This document shows, piece after piece, positions 1-6,361 of a stretch of DNA of 6,363 nucleotides. The position numbers were made by a program, and so were the translations under genes. The notes beneath the pieces are model-generated. The model was not told the DNA's origin. It saw only the letters and a list, made by a program, of their open reading frames with translations, and ran no database searches. Origin of the DNA: Thermoleophilia bacterium. GTDB taxonomy: Bacteria; Actinomycetota; Thermoleophilia; Gaiellales; Gaiellaceae. Within the stretch, counting starts at the first letter, position 1. Every line of letters begins with the position of its first letter. The stretch is taken from NCBI GenBank assembly GCA_016844515.1, contig JAERMP010000136.1:477-6839 (forward strand). Direction: 5' to 3'.

Positions 1-590
1 TCAGCGGGTCTCCTCGTGTTCGCCTTCAGCCGTACGAAGGCTGGTCCTGACGGCTCGCTCCAGACATACAGGACACCGCCGTGGTCGCGGACGTAGTCCG
101 TGACGCCGCGTCCTAGTGCGATCTCCAACCCTGAGGGAGTGATCTCGACTAACTCACCGACATCGGAGGCTTTCGAGGGCTTCACTGCGTGCGCTTTCCC
201 CTGCAAGAGATCACGCTGGCGCAAAATCGAGCGCGCGAGCTCGTCGGCGCGCTGACTACAGCCGCGAATGCATTCGAACTGAGATTGCTCGGCCTCGTCG
301 ACGCATCTCAAACGGATCGCTCCCTTGTCCTTCCACCGGGGGCTCTCGATGACGTCAACCGCAAGGATCGCTTCCAGGAGGATCGACTCCACGCGCGTCC
401 GCCGTGTGAGGAGCGGAGTGAAGAGAAAGAGCAAGCGACGATCCGTGAGCACCAGTGCGCCCGATCGCCCGCGTCCCCATCCAAGGCGCTTCCAGGCACT
501 TTCCACGTCACAGACAATCTCCCCCGCCTCCAGCAGTTCGAGGCCCGCTAGCCGTCCCAGCTCCCACCGCAGAATCGGATCAGCGTCCAC
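1..590 (-). CDS. PH-like domain protein, partial (C-terminus beyond left edge)
   Basis: The minus-strand frame is open from a stop at 618-620 to the left edge, giving at least 196 residues from a GTG start at 590. Residues about 18-128 look like a bacterial PH/GRAM-type beta-barrel domain (YokE-like). The clues are a strand-turn-strand core GALVLTDRRLLFLF (44-57), a following basic loop, a mid-domain hydrophobic strand (70-81), the segment GAIRLRC (90-96), and a closing helix QRADELARSILRQR (113-126). After a linker comes a second, probably beta-rich module with YVRDHGGVLYVWSEP (166-180), which I do not recognise. No signal peptide or membrane helix is visible, so the protein is probably cytosolic. 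TTG at 605 is an alternative start: a GGAGAGG run abuts it, too close to be ideal, and lies too far from the GTG. G/C preference at third positions is milder than in the operon upstream. The domain call comes from pattern only; function and binding partner are unknown. Confidence 0.7.
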   Translation of the reverse strand, partial: MDADPILRWELGRLAGLELLEAGEIVCDVESAWKRLGWGRGRSGALVLTDRRLLFLFTPLLTRRTRVESILLEAILAVDVIESPRWKDKGAIRLRCVDEAEQSQFECIRGCSQRADELARSILRQRDLLQGKAHAVKPSKASDVGELVEITPSGLEIALGRGVTDYVRDHGGVLYVWSEPSGPAFVRLKANTRRPA

Positions 591-700
591 GGGCTTGGAG
601 TGCAACCTCTCCGCACTTCAGAACGGCCCTCGCGACGCGTACTGCAACTTGGCCCGCGCCTGCCACAACGGCTACGACGTCCTTGAGGCAGTCTGCGAAT

Positions 701-728
701 CGCTCGGTTTGCTTCGGGTCACCGAGCG
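701..728 (-). terminator. Terminator-like hairpin downstream of the sugar transferase
   Basis: A perfect 8-bp inverted repeat (CGCTCGGT at 701-708, ACCGAGCG at 721-728) encloses a 12-base loop. It lies 35 bases after the sugar transferase stop, in the 172-base gap before the PH-like gene. No T-run follows on the minus strand, so this is not a canonical intrinsic terminator; GC-rich actinobacterial hairpins often lack one. Its position at the end of the polysaccharide gene run is the main argument. The rest of the gap (591-700, 729-762) shows no tRNA or clear promoter. Confidence 0.35.
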
Positions 729-762
729 TAAGGCGGCCGCTTGACAAACATAGAAGCATCCC

Positions 763-1338
763 CTACCGCCAGCCGCCCCTCGCGCCGCGGTACGTACCGC
801 GGAAGAGAGCCAGCGGAGTCCTCAGCAAGATCTCGAGATCGACCCGCGGCGAGCGATGGTCGACGTACCAGACGTCCAGCTCGATTCGCTCCGCCCAGGG
901 CAGCGATGCGCGCCCGTGGATCTGCGCCCAGCCCGTGAGGCCCGGCCTGACGTCCAGCCGACGCCGCTGATGCTCGTCGTACTGCTCTACCTGATAGCGA
1001 AGCGTCGGTCGCGGGCCGATGACGCTCATGTCGCCGCGGAGGACGTTCCAGAGCTGCGGCAGCTCGTCGATCGACGTCCTCCGGAGGATCCGGCCGACGC
1101 GCGTGATCCGAGCATCGCCCTTGTCGACCGCGAACCCGGAGCCGAGGCGCTCCGCCCCCACGACCATCGAGCGCAGCTTCAGGGCCTCGAAGTCCTCGCC
1201 GTCCTTGCCGACGCGTGTCTGGCGATAGAGGACCGGACCGCCGCCGTCGAGCTTGGTCGCCGCAACGGCGAGTCCGAGGATGGGGCTCGTCAGCACGAGC
1301 CCGGTGCCGGCGAGGATCACGTCTGCAAGGCGGTTCAT
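763..1338 (-). CDS. Undecaprenyl-phosphate sugar phosphotransferase (bacterial sugar transferase family)
   Basis: This 191-residue protein should transfer a sugar 1-phosphate from a nucleotide sugar to undecaprenyl phosphate, the first step of polysaccharide repeat-unit assembly at the cytoplasmic face of the membrane. The N-terminal hydrophobic segment (residues 5-28) with a central SP (18-19) fits the re-entrant membrane helix of the small monotopic (PglC-like) enzymes. Then come [14 protein letters not shown] (34-47), KLRSM (54-58), the catalytic Asp-Glu pair in [23 protein letters not shown] (D91, E92), and [14 protein letters not shown] (131-144). The length matches the minimal catalytic form; the extra N-terminal membrane domain of WbaP/WcaJ-type enzymes is absent. 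The ATG start overlaps the previous stop as ATGA, and AAGGGGA sits 4 bases upstream (1343-1349), which fixes the start. It is the last gene of the run. The sugar donor cannot be read from the sequence. Confidence 0.95.
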   Translation of the reverse strand: MNRLADVILAGTGLVLTSPILGLAVAATKLDGGGPVLYRQTRVGKDGEDFEALKLRSMVVGAERLGSGFAVDKGDARITRVGRILRRTSIDELPQLWNVLRGDMSVIGPRPTLRYQVEQYDEHQRRRLDVRPGLTGWAQIHGRASLPWAERIELDVWYVDHRSPRVDLEILLRTPLALFRGTYRGARGGWR

Positions 1339-2447
1339 CGCGTCCCCTTGGCCTTGTCCCACATCTGCGGCGTGCCCGAGCGCAGGTACCGCACGAGCGC
1401 CGCCACAGTCGCCTTGGTGACGACGTAGTAGTAGTAGGCGAGCCGCGCGCCCGGAATGGGGAGGCGTGCTCGTCCTGCGGCAGCAAGGCCGAGCCCGACG
1501 AGCTGAAACACGAGGACGACGCGGTAGAAGGGGCCGCGGCCGAGGAGCGCGACGTTCGAGACGAGCAGGGCGATGTGCAGCAGGCCGGTGGAGTAGCGCA
1601 GCACGCGGTGCGAGATCAGCTCCGCCATGTAGAGCGGCCGCGTGCGCCGGAAGATCCTGCGTGTGAGGATGTGCCCGAGGGCACGAGCGATTGTGCGGAC
1701 CTTGCGGCCGTACTCGTCCTCCGGCTCCGCGGCCGGCTTCTCGACTGCGATTGCCTCCGGCTCGTACACCGCACGGCGCCCCGCCTGCTCCATCAAGTAC
1801 GGAAAGCCGAAGTCGTGGCCGAACTTCGGGTCGTCCTCGACGTATGCGTCTCGCTGAACCGCATAGATCGCGCCGTTTCCGGCTGTGATCGAGCTGCACG
1901 CAGACTCCTGCGCGCGCACCCACATCTCGTAACGCCAGTAGACGCCCTCCAGGTTCGCACCGTCGGGGCTCTCGAGCCGGAGCTGCCCGCACACGTACCC
2001 GACCTCGGGATCGGCAAGGTTGCTCACGAGCAGCCGGAGAGCGTCGGGCTTCCACTCGGTGTTCGCGTCCGTGAACGCCAGCACGTCGCTCGCCGTCTCG
2101 CGAACCGACCGGTGCTGGGCGGCCACCTTTCCCTCGCGCGGGCACCGGAGAAGGCGCACGCGCGGCTCGCGCCCCGCGATCTCTTCGACGATCGCGTCCG
2201 TCCCGTCAGTCGACCCGTCGGAGGCGACGACGATCTCGAGCCGATCAGCTGGATAGTCGAGCTCGAGCAGGTTCTCGAGGCGACGGCCGATGACCGCCTC
2301 CTCGTCGTGCGCCGAGACGACGAGGGCTACGGAGGGTGTGATCTCAGCCTTCCTGACGGGTCTCGGCCGGAGCCGCGCGAGTGCTCCCATCGCCGCCGGG
2401 TAACCCGCGTGCGTCCAGGCAAGAGCACCGAGCGAGCCCCAGAACAT
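1335..2447 (-). CDS. Membrane-anchored family 2 glycosyltransferase
   Basis: This is a 370-residue GT-A fold inverting glycosyltransferase that probably adds one sugar to a lipid-linked intermediate on the cytoplasmic side. An N-terminal hydrophobic helix (about 1-22, ending THAGYP) precedes the catalytic domain: ALVVSAHDEE (41-50), EIVVASDGSTDGT (71-83) with the nucleotide-binding Asp77, EGK (105-107), and FTDANTEW (125-132) at the DXD position. AGNGAIYAVQRDAY (189-202) and HDFGFPYLMEQAGRRAVYEP (211-230) follow. Residues about 283-303, 307-325 and 337-355 are hydrophobic and probably form C-terminal membrane helices. A four-Tyr run (338-341) comes from four GTA units on the plus strand. The start is uncertain: ATG 2447 gives the family-typical N-terminus, GTG 2462 adds five residues, and the purine-rich GGAGAGG at 2494-2500 is too far from either. 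The gene starts about 58 bases after the ACC deaminase stop and ends overlapping the sugar transferase by four bases. Confidence 0.93.
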   Translation of the reverse strand: MFWGSLGALAWTHAGYPAAMGALARLRPRPVRKAEITPSVALVVSAHDEEAVIGRRLENLLELDYPADRLEIVVASDGSTDGTDAIVEEIAGREPRVRLLRCPREGKVAAQHRSVRETASDVLAFTDANTEWKPDALRLLVSNLADPEVGYVCGQLRLESPDGANLEGVYWRYEMWVRAQESACSSITAGNGAIYAVQRDAYVEDDPKFGHDFGFPYLMEQAGRRAVYEPEAIAVEKPAAEPEDEYGRKVRTIARALGHILTRRIFRRTRPLYMAELISHRVLRYSTGLLHIALLVSNVALLGRGPFYRVVLVFQLVGLGLAAAGRARLPIPGARLAYYYYVVTKATVAALVRYLRSGTPQMWDKAKGTR

Positions 2448-2505
2448 GGCCTTGCCGATCACGCGGGCGAGTGTAGACGGGGCGAGGGCCTGACCTCTCC
2501 TGCCC

Positions 2506-3513
2506 TCAGAAGATTCCCGCGTAGGCGTTGAGCGCGGGCTGTCCGCCGAGGTGCGCGTACAGCACGCGCGAACCCGACTGGATCCGGCCGGACCGCACAA
2601 GGTCGATCAGCGCCGCCATCGACTTACCCTCGTAGACCGGGTCCGTGAGAACTCCTTCAAGCCGCGCGCATAGACGAATGGCATCGATCGTCTTCGCATC
2701 GGGGACGCCGTAGGTGCCCGCATGCCATTCGTCGAGCAGGACGATCTCGTCATCCCGAAGCGGACGCTCGAGGCCGATCGCCTCGGCGGTCGAGCGAGCG
2801 ATCCGCGCGATCTGTTCCCACGTCTGTTCCACCGTCGCCGAGCCGTCGATGCCGAGAACATTCCGAGCCTCTTCCTGGGCGGCGAAGCCGGCGATCATGC
2901 CGGCTTGTGTCGAGCCCGTCACGGAGCAGACGACGATCGTGTCGAAGAAGACCCCGAGGCTGCGCTCCTGCTCTGCGACCTCGTCGGCCCAGCGAGCAAA
3001 GCCGAGCCCTCCGAGTGGATGATCGGACGCTCCCGCGGGAATCGCGTAGGGCTTGCCGCCCCCCTCCACCACCGACGCGAGTGCTTCCTCCCAGCTCACG
3101 CGAAAACCGATGTCGAACCCGGCCGGGTCGAGACGGACGTCCGCACCCATGATCCGCGAGAGGAGGATGTTCCCGACCTTGTCGTATACGACGTCCGGCC
3201 ACTCCACCCAATGCTCCTGGACGAGGACGCACCCAAGGCCGAGTCGCGCGGCGACCGCCGCGACCTGGCGCGTGTGGTTCGACTGGACGCCCCCGATCGA
3301 GACCAGGGTGTCACACCCCTGCGCGAGCGCGTCTGCCACGAGGTATTCGAGCTTGCGGACTTTGTTACCGCCGTAGGCAAGCCCCGAGTTGCAGTCCTCG
3401 CGCTTCGCCCAGACCTCGACGCTGCCTCCGAGATGCTCGCTCAAGCGCTCGAGCCTGTGCACCGGGGACGGCCCGAAGAGAAGCGGCACGCGCTCGTACT
3501 GATCCAAGCTCAC
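2506..3513 (-). CDS. acdS: 1-aminocyclopropane-1-carboxylate (ACC) deaminase
   Basis: This PLP enzyme (fold type II, tryptophan synthase beta superfamily) opens the cyclopropane ring of ACC, the ethylene precursor, to give 2-oxobutyrate and ammonia in the cytosol. The 335 residues compare with about 338 in characterised enzymes. From the GTG start, numbering coincides with the Pseudomonas enzyme: PLP lysine K51 ([10 protein letters not shown]), S78 in [13 protein letters not shown]268, Y294 and E295 in DPVYEGKSM, and L322 in YAHLGG. E295 plus L322 distinguish true ACC deaminases from D-cysteine desulfhydrases. [10 protein letters not shown] (197-206) and [12 protein letters not shown] (161-172) are also typical. 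GTG is supported by GGAGG (3521-3525) seven bases upstream, and its GTGA overlaps the stop of the glycosyltransferase before it. Finding it inside a polysaccharide gene run is unusual. The family call is strong; the physiological substrate in this context is inferred. Confidence 0.95.
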   Translation of the reverse strand: MSLDQYERVPLLFGPSPVHRLERLSEHLGGSVEVWAKREDCNSGLAYGGNKVRKLEYLVADALAQGCDTLVSIGGVQSNHTRQVAAVAARLGLGCVLVQEHWVEWPDVVYDKVGNILLSRIMGADVRLDPAGFDIGFRVSWEEALASVVEGGGKPYAIPAGASDHPLGGLGFARWADEVAEQERSLGVFFDTIVVCSVTGSTQAGMIAGFAAQEEARNVLGIDGSATVEQTWEQIARIARSTAEAIGLERPLRDDEIVLLDEWHAGTYGVPDAKTIDAIRLCARLEGVLTDPVYEGKSMAALIDLVRSGRIQSGSRVLYAHLGGQPALNAYAGIF

Positions 3514-4763
3514 GCGATTGCCTCCGCTGCATCCGCGACCGGTTGCTTGACCAGCATCTCGCGGACGAGAGCGCGGTACCGCTCCATGGCAACGACGCGA
3601 TCGGCCTCCTCTTCGACGTAGGCGCGGCCTCGACGCCCCATCTCGTCGAGCTCGAAGCCGCCTTCGGCAGCCTCGCGAATCGTGCGGGCGAGCAGATCGG
3701 GTCGAGCCGGCGGGATGACGACGCCGCAGCCGACGTCCCTGACGAGCCGAGCTGTTTCGCTCTCGTCCTCGGCCGCGACGATCACGGGGCGGCCGGCAGA
3801 GAGGATTCCGTAGAGCCGACTCGGAACGACGTATCCCGCAAGACCCTTCGCCAGACCGACGACGTGCACGTCGGCGCTCGAGAGCGACAACGGCAGCCGC
3901 GCACGCTTCTGGTACGGGAGGAACCGCACCGTCTCTCCAACCTCGAGCCGCTCCGCCAGGGCAACCATCTCGGTGTGCCTGGCTCCGAAGCCGGCGATCA
4001 CGATCTGCAGGTCGTCGCGGTCGCGCAGGAACGTCGCGGCGCGAACCAGGCTGTCGAGATCCTGGGCGTGCCCGACGTTGCCGGAGTGCATGACGACGAA
4101 GCGCGAGACGAGATCGTGCTTCTCGGCCCACGCGTTGTCGCGAGGCTGCGGGGTGATCGCGCGGGTATCGACCCAGTTTGGAATGACGCGAAGGCGCTCG
4201 GGCGGTGCGCCCTTGGCCTCGAGCCGCTCGCGCATGGTCTCGCCAATCGCGACGATCCTGTCTGCGCGCCTCAGGTACGCGCCCACGAGGGTGCCCAACA
4301 CGCCGACGACGGCGGGGTTGCGAAGGCGATGGAGCTCGGTCGCGATCTCGGGAAAGACGTCCTGGCTGATGACGAGAACCGGAGCTCCGACGCGCCGTCC
4401 GACGAGAACGCCGAGGTCACCGATGATCGGTGGATCGGTCATGCACAGGATGAGATCCGGCCTCGGGCTGCTCAGCGCATGACTCAGCGCCGATCCGAGG
4501 TAGGACAGGTAGTTCACGGCTCGTCTTCCCAGCGCCGAGCGCTCGTAGGACGTCGAGGCGACACGGGTGATGCGGACGCCGTTGTGCTCGATCTGGCGTG
4601 GCTCTCCCTCGTGGCCGTGCAACACGCCGGTGACGACCTCGACCTCGTAGTCCTCCGCGAGCGCCTCGCAGAGCTCGGTGAGCAGATGGGCGGTAGCCTC
4701 GACTCCCGGCCAGTAGTACTGGTTGAGGACGAGGATCCGCGGCCTGCCAGTGTTCTCCGGCAC
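3510..4763 (-). CDS. WbuB-like family 4 glycosyltransferase
   Basis: This 417-residue GT-B fold retaining glycosyltransferase resembles the WbuB group, known for transferring amino-deoxy sugars in O-antigen and capsule assembly. N-terminal acceptor domain: [21 protein letters not shown] (10-30), CMTDPP (107-112) and [14 protein letters not shown] (131-144). C-terminal donor domain: RVIPNWVDT (192-200), [13 protein letters not shown] (224-236), IVIAGFG (254-260), RFLPYQ (280-285), and [19 protein letters not shown] (310-328) followed by acidic AAEDESE (330-336). A short hydrophobic stretch (about 150-162) may aid membrane association. The GTG at 4763 is the most upstream start, because an in-frame TAG lies just before it (4773-4775). 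No good Shine-Dalgarno sequence is visible there, so translation may depend on coupling or on upstream structure. The stop overlaps the ACC deaminase start by four bases. Family is clear; donor sugar and linkage are not. Confidence 0.93.
   Translation of the reverse strand: MPENTGRPRILVLNQYYWPGVEATAHLLTELCEALAEDYEVEVVTGVLHGHEGEPRQIEHNGVRITRVASTSYERSALGRRAVNYLSYLGSALSHALSSPRPDLILCMTDPPIIGDLGVLVGRRVGAPVLVISQDVFPEIATELHRLRNPAVVGVLGTLVGAYLRRADRIVAIGETMRERLEAKGAPPERLRVIPNWVDTRAITPQPRDNAWAEKHDLVSRFVVMHSGNVGHAQDLDSLVRAATFLRDRDDLQIVIAGFGARHTEMVALAERLEVGETVRFLPYQKRARLPLSLSSADVHVVGLAKGLAGYVVPSRLYGILSAGRPVIVAAEDESETARLVRDVGCGVVIPPARPDLLARTIREAAEGGFELDEMGRRGRAYVEEEADRVVAMERYRALVREMLVKQPVADAAEAIA
3521..3525 (-). 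promoter_or_regulatory. Ribosome binding site of the ACC deaminase
   Basis: GGAGG on the minus strand lies seven bases before the GTG at 3513, inside the 3' end of the WbuB-like gene. It is the best Shine-Dalgarno match in the window. It decides the start over the in-frame TTG at 3507 and over longer readings of the same frame. Confidence 0.8.
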
Positions 4764-4772
4764 CGGAGCAGG

Positions 4773-4994
4773 CTAGATGATCCACGCCCTGATATCGCGC
4801 GTCCGGATGCGCGATCTGGCGCGTCGGGGCCGCTTCCACCCGGGCGGAGGCCGTAGAACAGCGGCCTCGCGCCGGGTGTGCGCTTCGCGACGGGGGAGCG
4901 GCACCGAGGCGTCCAGCATCGCCGCCGCTCCCCCGTCGCGCCCCCGAGCGGCCAGCTCACGCCCCGGGGCAGGCGATCTCAGGGCGTCGATCAT
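4773..4994 (-). CDS. Doubtful 73-residue ORF filling the gap between two glycosyltransferases
   Basis: The ATG at 4994 overlaps the preceding glycosyltransferase stop as ATGA, and the TAG ends 9 bases before the next gene, so the spacing is operon-like. The purine-rich AGGGCGG just upstream could act as a ribosome site. The predicted peptide is very rich in Arg, Pro and Ala (for example REAHTRREA, WKRPRRARSRIRTR), has no recognisable domain, membrane helix or signal, and its codons coincide with strong inverted repeats. Such composition is common in chance frames of GC-rich DNA. I see the junction geometry, but coding is not established. Confidence 0.22.
   Translation of the reverse strand: MIDALRSPAPGRELAARGRDGGAAAMLDASVPLPRREAHTRREAAVLRPPPGWKRPRRARSRIRTRDIRAWII
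4794..4815. repeat. Small inverted repeat in the intergenic interval
   Basis: A perfect 7-bp inverted repeat (ATCGCGC at 4794-4800, GCGCGAT at 4809-4815) has an 8-base loop containing the palindrome TCCGGA. It lies about 30 bases before the GTG of the WbuB-like gene, so in the transcript it would sit just upstream of that start. Confidence 0.45.
4837..4878. repeat. Two-part inverted repeat (stem of about 16 bp)
   Basis: CACCCGG (4837-4843) pairs with CCGGGTG (4872-4878), and GAGGCCG (4847-4853) pairs with CGGCCTC (4862-4868). Two further G-C pairs (4845-4871, 4846-4870) bridge them with single bulges at 4844 and 4869. The apical loop is TAGAACAG. No T-run follows on either strand. Confidence 0.55.
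4886..4940. repeat. Perfect 17-bp inverted repeat (strong hairpin)
   Basis: The arm CGCGACGGGGGAGCGGC (4886-4902) is exactly complementary to 4924-4940, with 21 bases between. Inside, GGCG (4908-4911) can pair with CGCC (4920-4923), lengthening the stem to 21 bp with a five-base bulge. A stem this long and GC-rich should be very stable in RNA. No T-run follows on either strand, so it could be a factor-dependent terminator, an attenuator or transcript-stabilising structure, or a protein-binding site. It lies midway between two co-directional glycosyltransferase genes. Confidence 0.7.
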
Positions 4995-5003
4995 CCGCCC
5001 TGA
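4979..5003. repeat. Inverted repeat spanning a glycosyltransferase stop codon
   Basis: TCAGGGCG (4979-4986) pairs with CGCCCTGA (4996-5003), an 8-bp stem with a 9-base loop. The loop contains the minus-strand stop (4991-4993) of the upstream glycosyltransferase and the ATG of the doubtful small ORF. No T-run follows, so termination is possible but unproven. Confidence 0.45.
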
Positions 5004-6166
5004 TCTGCGACAGCCTCGCGAACCGCAGCGAGAAAACCTTCGACGCTCGGACCGTAGCCCCAGTCGCGAGCGAGCTCGCGCGATCGTGCGCCCTGAGCTC
5101 GCCGCAAGTTGGGGTCGCCTGCCAAGGCACGTAACGCCTTCGCCGCAGCGTCCACGTCACCAGCCGTCACGAGCGCGCCGTTCTCCCCGTCTCGGAGGAG
5201 ATCGTGCGCAGCGCCTACCCGGTCGGAGAGCACGAGCGGAAGGCCACACGCCGCAGCCTCGTTGACGACGACCGCCCACGGCTCTCGATCCGAGAGAAGC
5301 GCGAAGACGTCAGCCGCGACGTAGACCTCGACGATCTTCTCCCAAGCAGCGTCCCCGGCGAACACCGCGCGCACTTCGAGCTCTCCCGCGAGCCGCCCGA
5401 GCTCCTCGCGCTCGGGCCCGTCTCCAGCGAGGACGAGAACGATGTGGTGGTCGGCGACGGCGGCGATGGCACGGATCAGCGTGTCGAGACCCTTCTCGGG
5501 CACGAGCCGAGCGACGGAGAGCACGACGACGTCGTCGGGGTCGGCTCCGAGCTCGGCGCGCAGCTCCGGACGCTGCGCAGCCAGCCGATCGGCTCGTTCA
5601 CCGAAGCCCTCGACATCGATCGTGTTGGCGAAGACACGTACCCGCTCAGGCGCCGCGCCACGCGAGACCATCGAGTTGCGGGCAAGCGTCCCCGTGACGA
5701 GAACGCCGGAGGCGTTTTGCACGACAGGTGGGACTACGGTTCCCTTGACGGTACGACGCCAACCTGCACGCGGCCCTTCGTCGTGGCTCTCCACGACGAG
5801 CACATACGGCACGTCCTTGACCCGGCACCACGTGATCGCCGCCTGTGCGGCGAAGGTGCTCCAGCCGGACACCACGACGACCTCTGGGCGCGCCTCCGTC
5901 AGCGCGCGGACGATGCCAGGCGTGAACGGGTAGTCGTGATGCAACACCCTCTGCGCGCCAGGAATCCGCAACCCGTGCAAAAACACGGCTCGATGCTTGG
6001 GCTCGACTCGCCACGTGCGACGAGCGACCGTGTCGGCGGCATAGATAACGGTCAGGTTGACGTCCTGGAGGGCAGCGATCCGATCGAGGAGTGGAGCGCG
6101 GTACGGCGTCGGCTCCGGAAAGACCGCGGCAACTCTGATTGCGCGAGGGGTCTCGCGTGACAACAC
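4991..6166 (-). CDS. Family 4 glycosyltransferase (GT-B fold)
   Basis: This retaining glycosyltransferase is 391 residues long from a GTG at 6166, a usual length for the family, and probably acts at the cytoplasmic membrane face. The N-terminal Rossmann domain starts at RVAAVFPEPTPYRAPLLDRI (11-30) and contains VVVVSGWSTFAAQAA (96-110) and VVESHDEG (124-131). The donor domain has RVRVFANTID (175-184), VLSVARLVPEKGLDTLIRAI (215-234), LAGDGPERE (246-254), and EPWAVVVNEAAACGLPLVLS (295-314). The last includes the E-X7-E pair E295/E303, the family's donor-binding and catalytic signature. The start is not certain: no convincing Shine-Dalgarno sequence precedes the GTG, TTG 6163 is next, and the same frame has no stop and no other ATG/GTG/TTG up to the right edge. 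The true protein might therefore begin outside the window. Acceptor and donor sugars are unknown. Confidence 0.9.
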   Translation of the reverse strand: MLSRETPRAIRVAAVFPEPTPYRAPLLDRIAALQDVNLTVIYAADTVARRTWRVEPKHRAVFLHGLRIPGAQRVLHHDYPFTPGIVRALTEARPEVVVVSGWSTFAAQAAITWCRVKDVPYVLVVESHDEGPRAGWRRTVKGTVVPPVVQNASGVLVTGTLARNSMVSRGAAPERVRVFANTIDVEGFGERADRLAAQRPELRAELGADPDDVVVLSVARLVPEKGLDTLIRAIAAVADHHIVLVLAGDGPEREELGRLAGELEVRAVFAGDAAWEKIVEVYVAADVFALLSDREPWAVVVNEAAACGLPLVLSDRVGAAHDLLRDGENGALVTAGDVDAAAKALRALAGDPNLRRAQGARSRELARDWGYGPSVEGFLAAVREAVADQGG

Positions 6167-6361
6167 CTCGAGCTCGTTGAGCCAGGCTCGCGCATCGTGA
6201 CGTGCGGCCCGCTCGCCCGAACGCCGGGCGGCCCGAAGAGCAGTGGCATGGAGCGGAAGGGCACGATCGAGCTCGAGGGCGCGCCGCAGCAGGCGGAGGC
6301 GCGCTCCACCGGAGGCCCGGCGAGCTGCGCGGAGGAGCGGACGAGCGACCGCTTGGCCCAG
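6167..6361 (-). other. Open frame upstream of the glycosyltransferase, running off the right edge
   Basis: These 65 codons are in frame with the glycosyltransferase and free of stops. They read as Ala/Arg/Leu-rich sequence with possible amphipathic helices (ALELDRALPLHATALRAARR, then HDARAWLNELEVLS). This may be an N-terminal extension of the glycosyltransferase or part of a longer fused protein. It may also be non-coding DNA or belong to another gene, since the other two minus frames are open here too. No domain is recognised. Confidence 0.35.

Noticed and set aside
1..3. TGA on the minus strand at the very edge, as the end of a gene
   Set aside because: It belongs to a short frame (stop at 154-156, no ATG) rather than to the PH-like protein frame, which continues past the edge.
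189..551. Plus-strand frame of 120 codons opposite the left partial gene
   Set aside because: The minus strand carries a longer uninterrupted frame with a recognisable PH-like core; the plus reading shows no domain.
591..762. Possible tRNA or small RNA gene in the gap
   Set aside because: Scanning both strands shows no cloverleaf or T-loop consensus; only the 701-728 hairpin stands out.
742..770. TTGACA on the plus strand with TACCGC 17 bases later, a possible promoter
   Set aside because: The -10 match is weak and it would transcribe antisense to the sugar transferase with no plus-strand gene downstream.
1425..1436. Four GTA repeats, a possible slippage tract
   Set aside because: They encode Tyr-Tyr-Tyr-Tyr in frame in a hydrophobic segment of the family 2 glycosyltransferase; trinucleotide changes would keep the frame, so phase variation is unlikely.
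1215..2531. Long plus-strand open frame of 438 codons
   Set aside because: It is antisense to the family 2 glycosyltransferase, whose motifs are unmistakable. The antisense translation is Arg/Glu/Asp/Val-rich without domains, as expected opposite a GC-rich gene.
3543..4856. Long plus-strand open frame of 437 codons
   Set aside because: It lies opposite the WbuB-like glycosyltransferase and mirrors its codon structure; no motif or ribosome site supports it.
5204..6160. Plus-strand open frame of 318 codons
   Set aside because: It is antisense to the right-hand family 4 glycosyltransferase with the E-X7-E signature; composition only, no domain.
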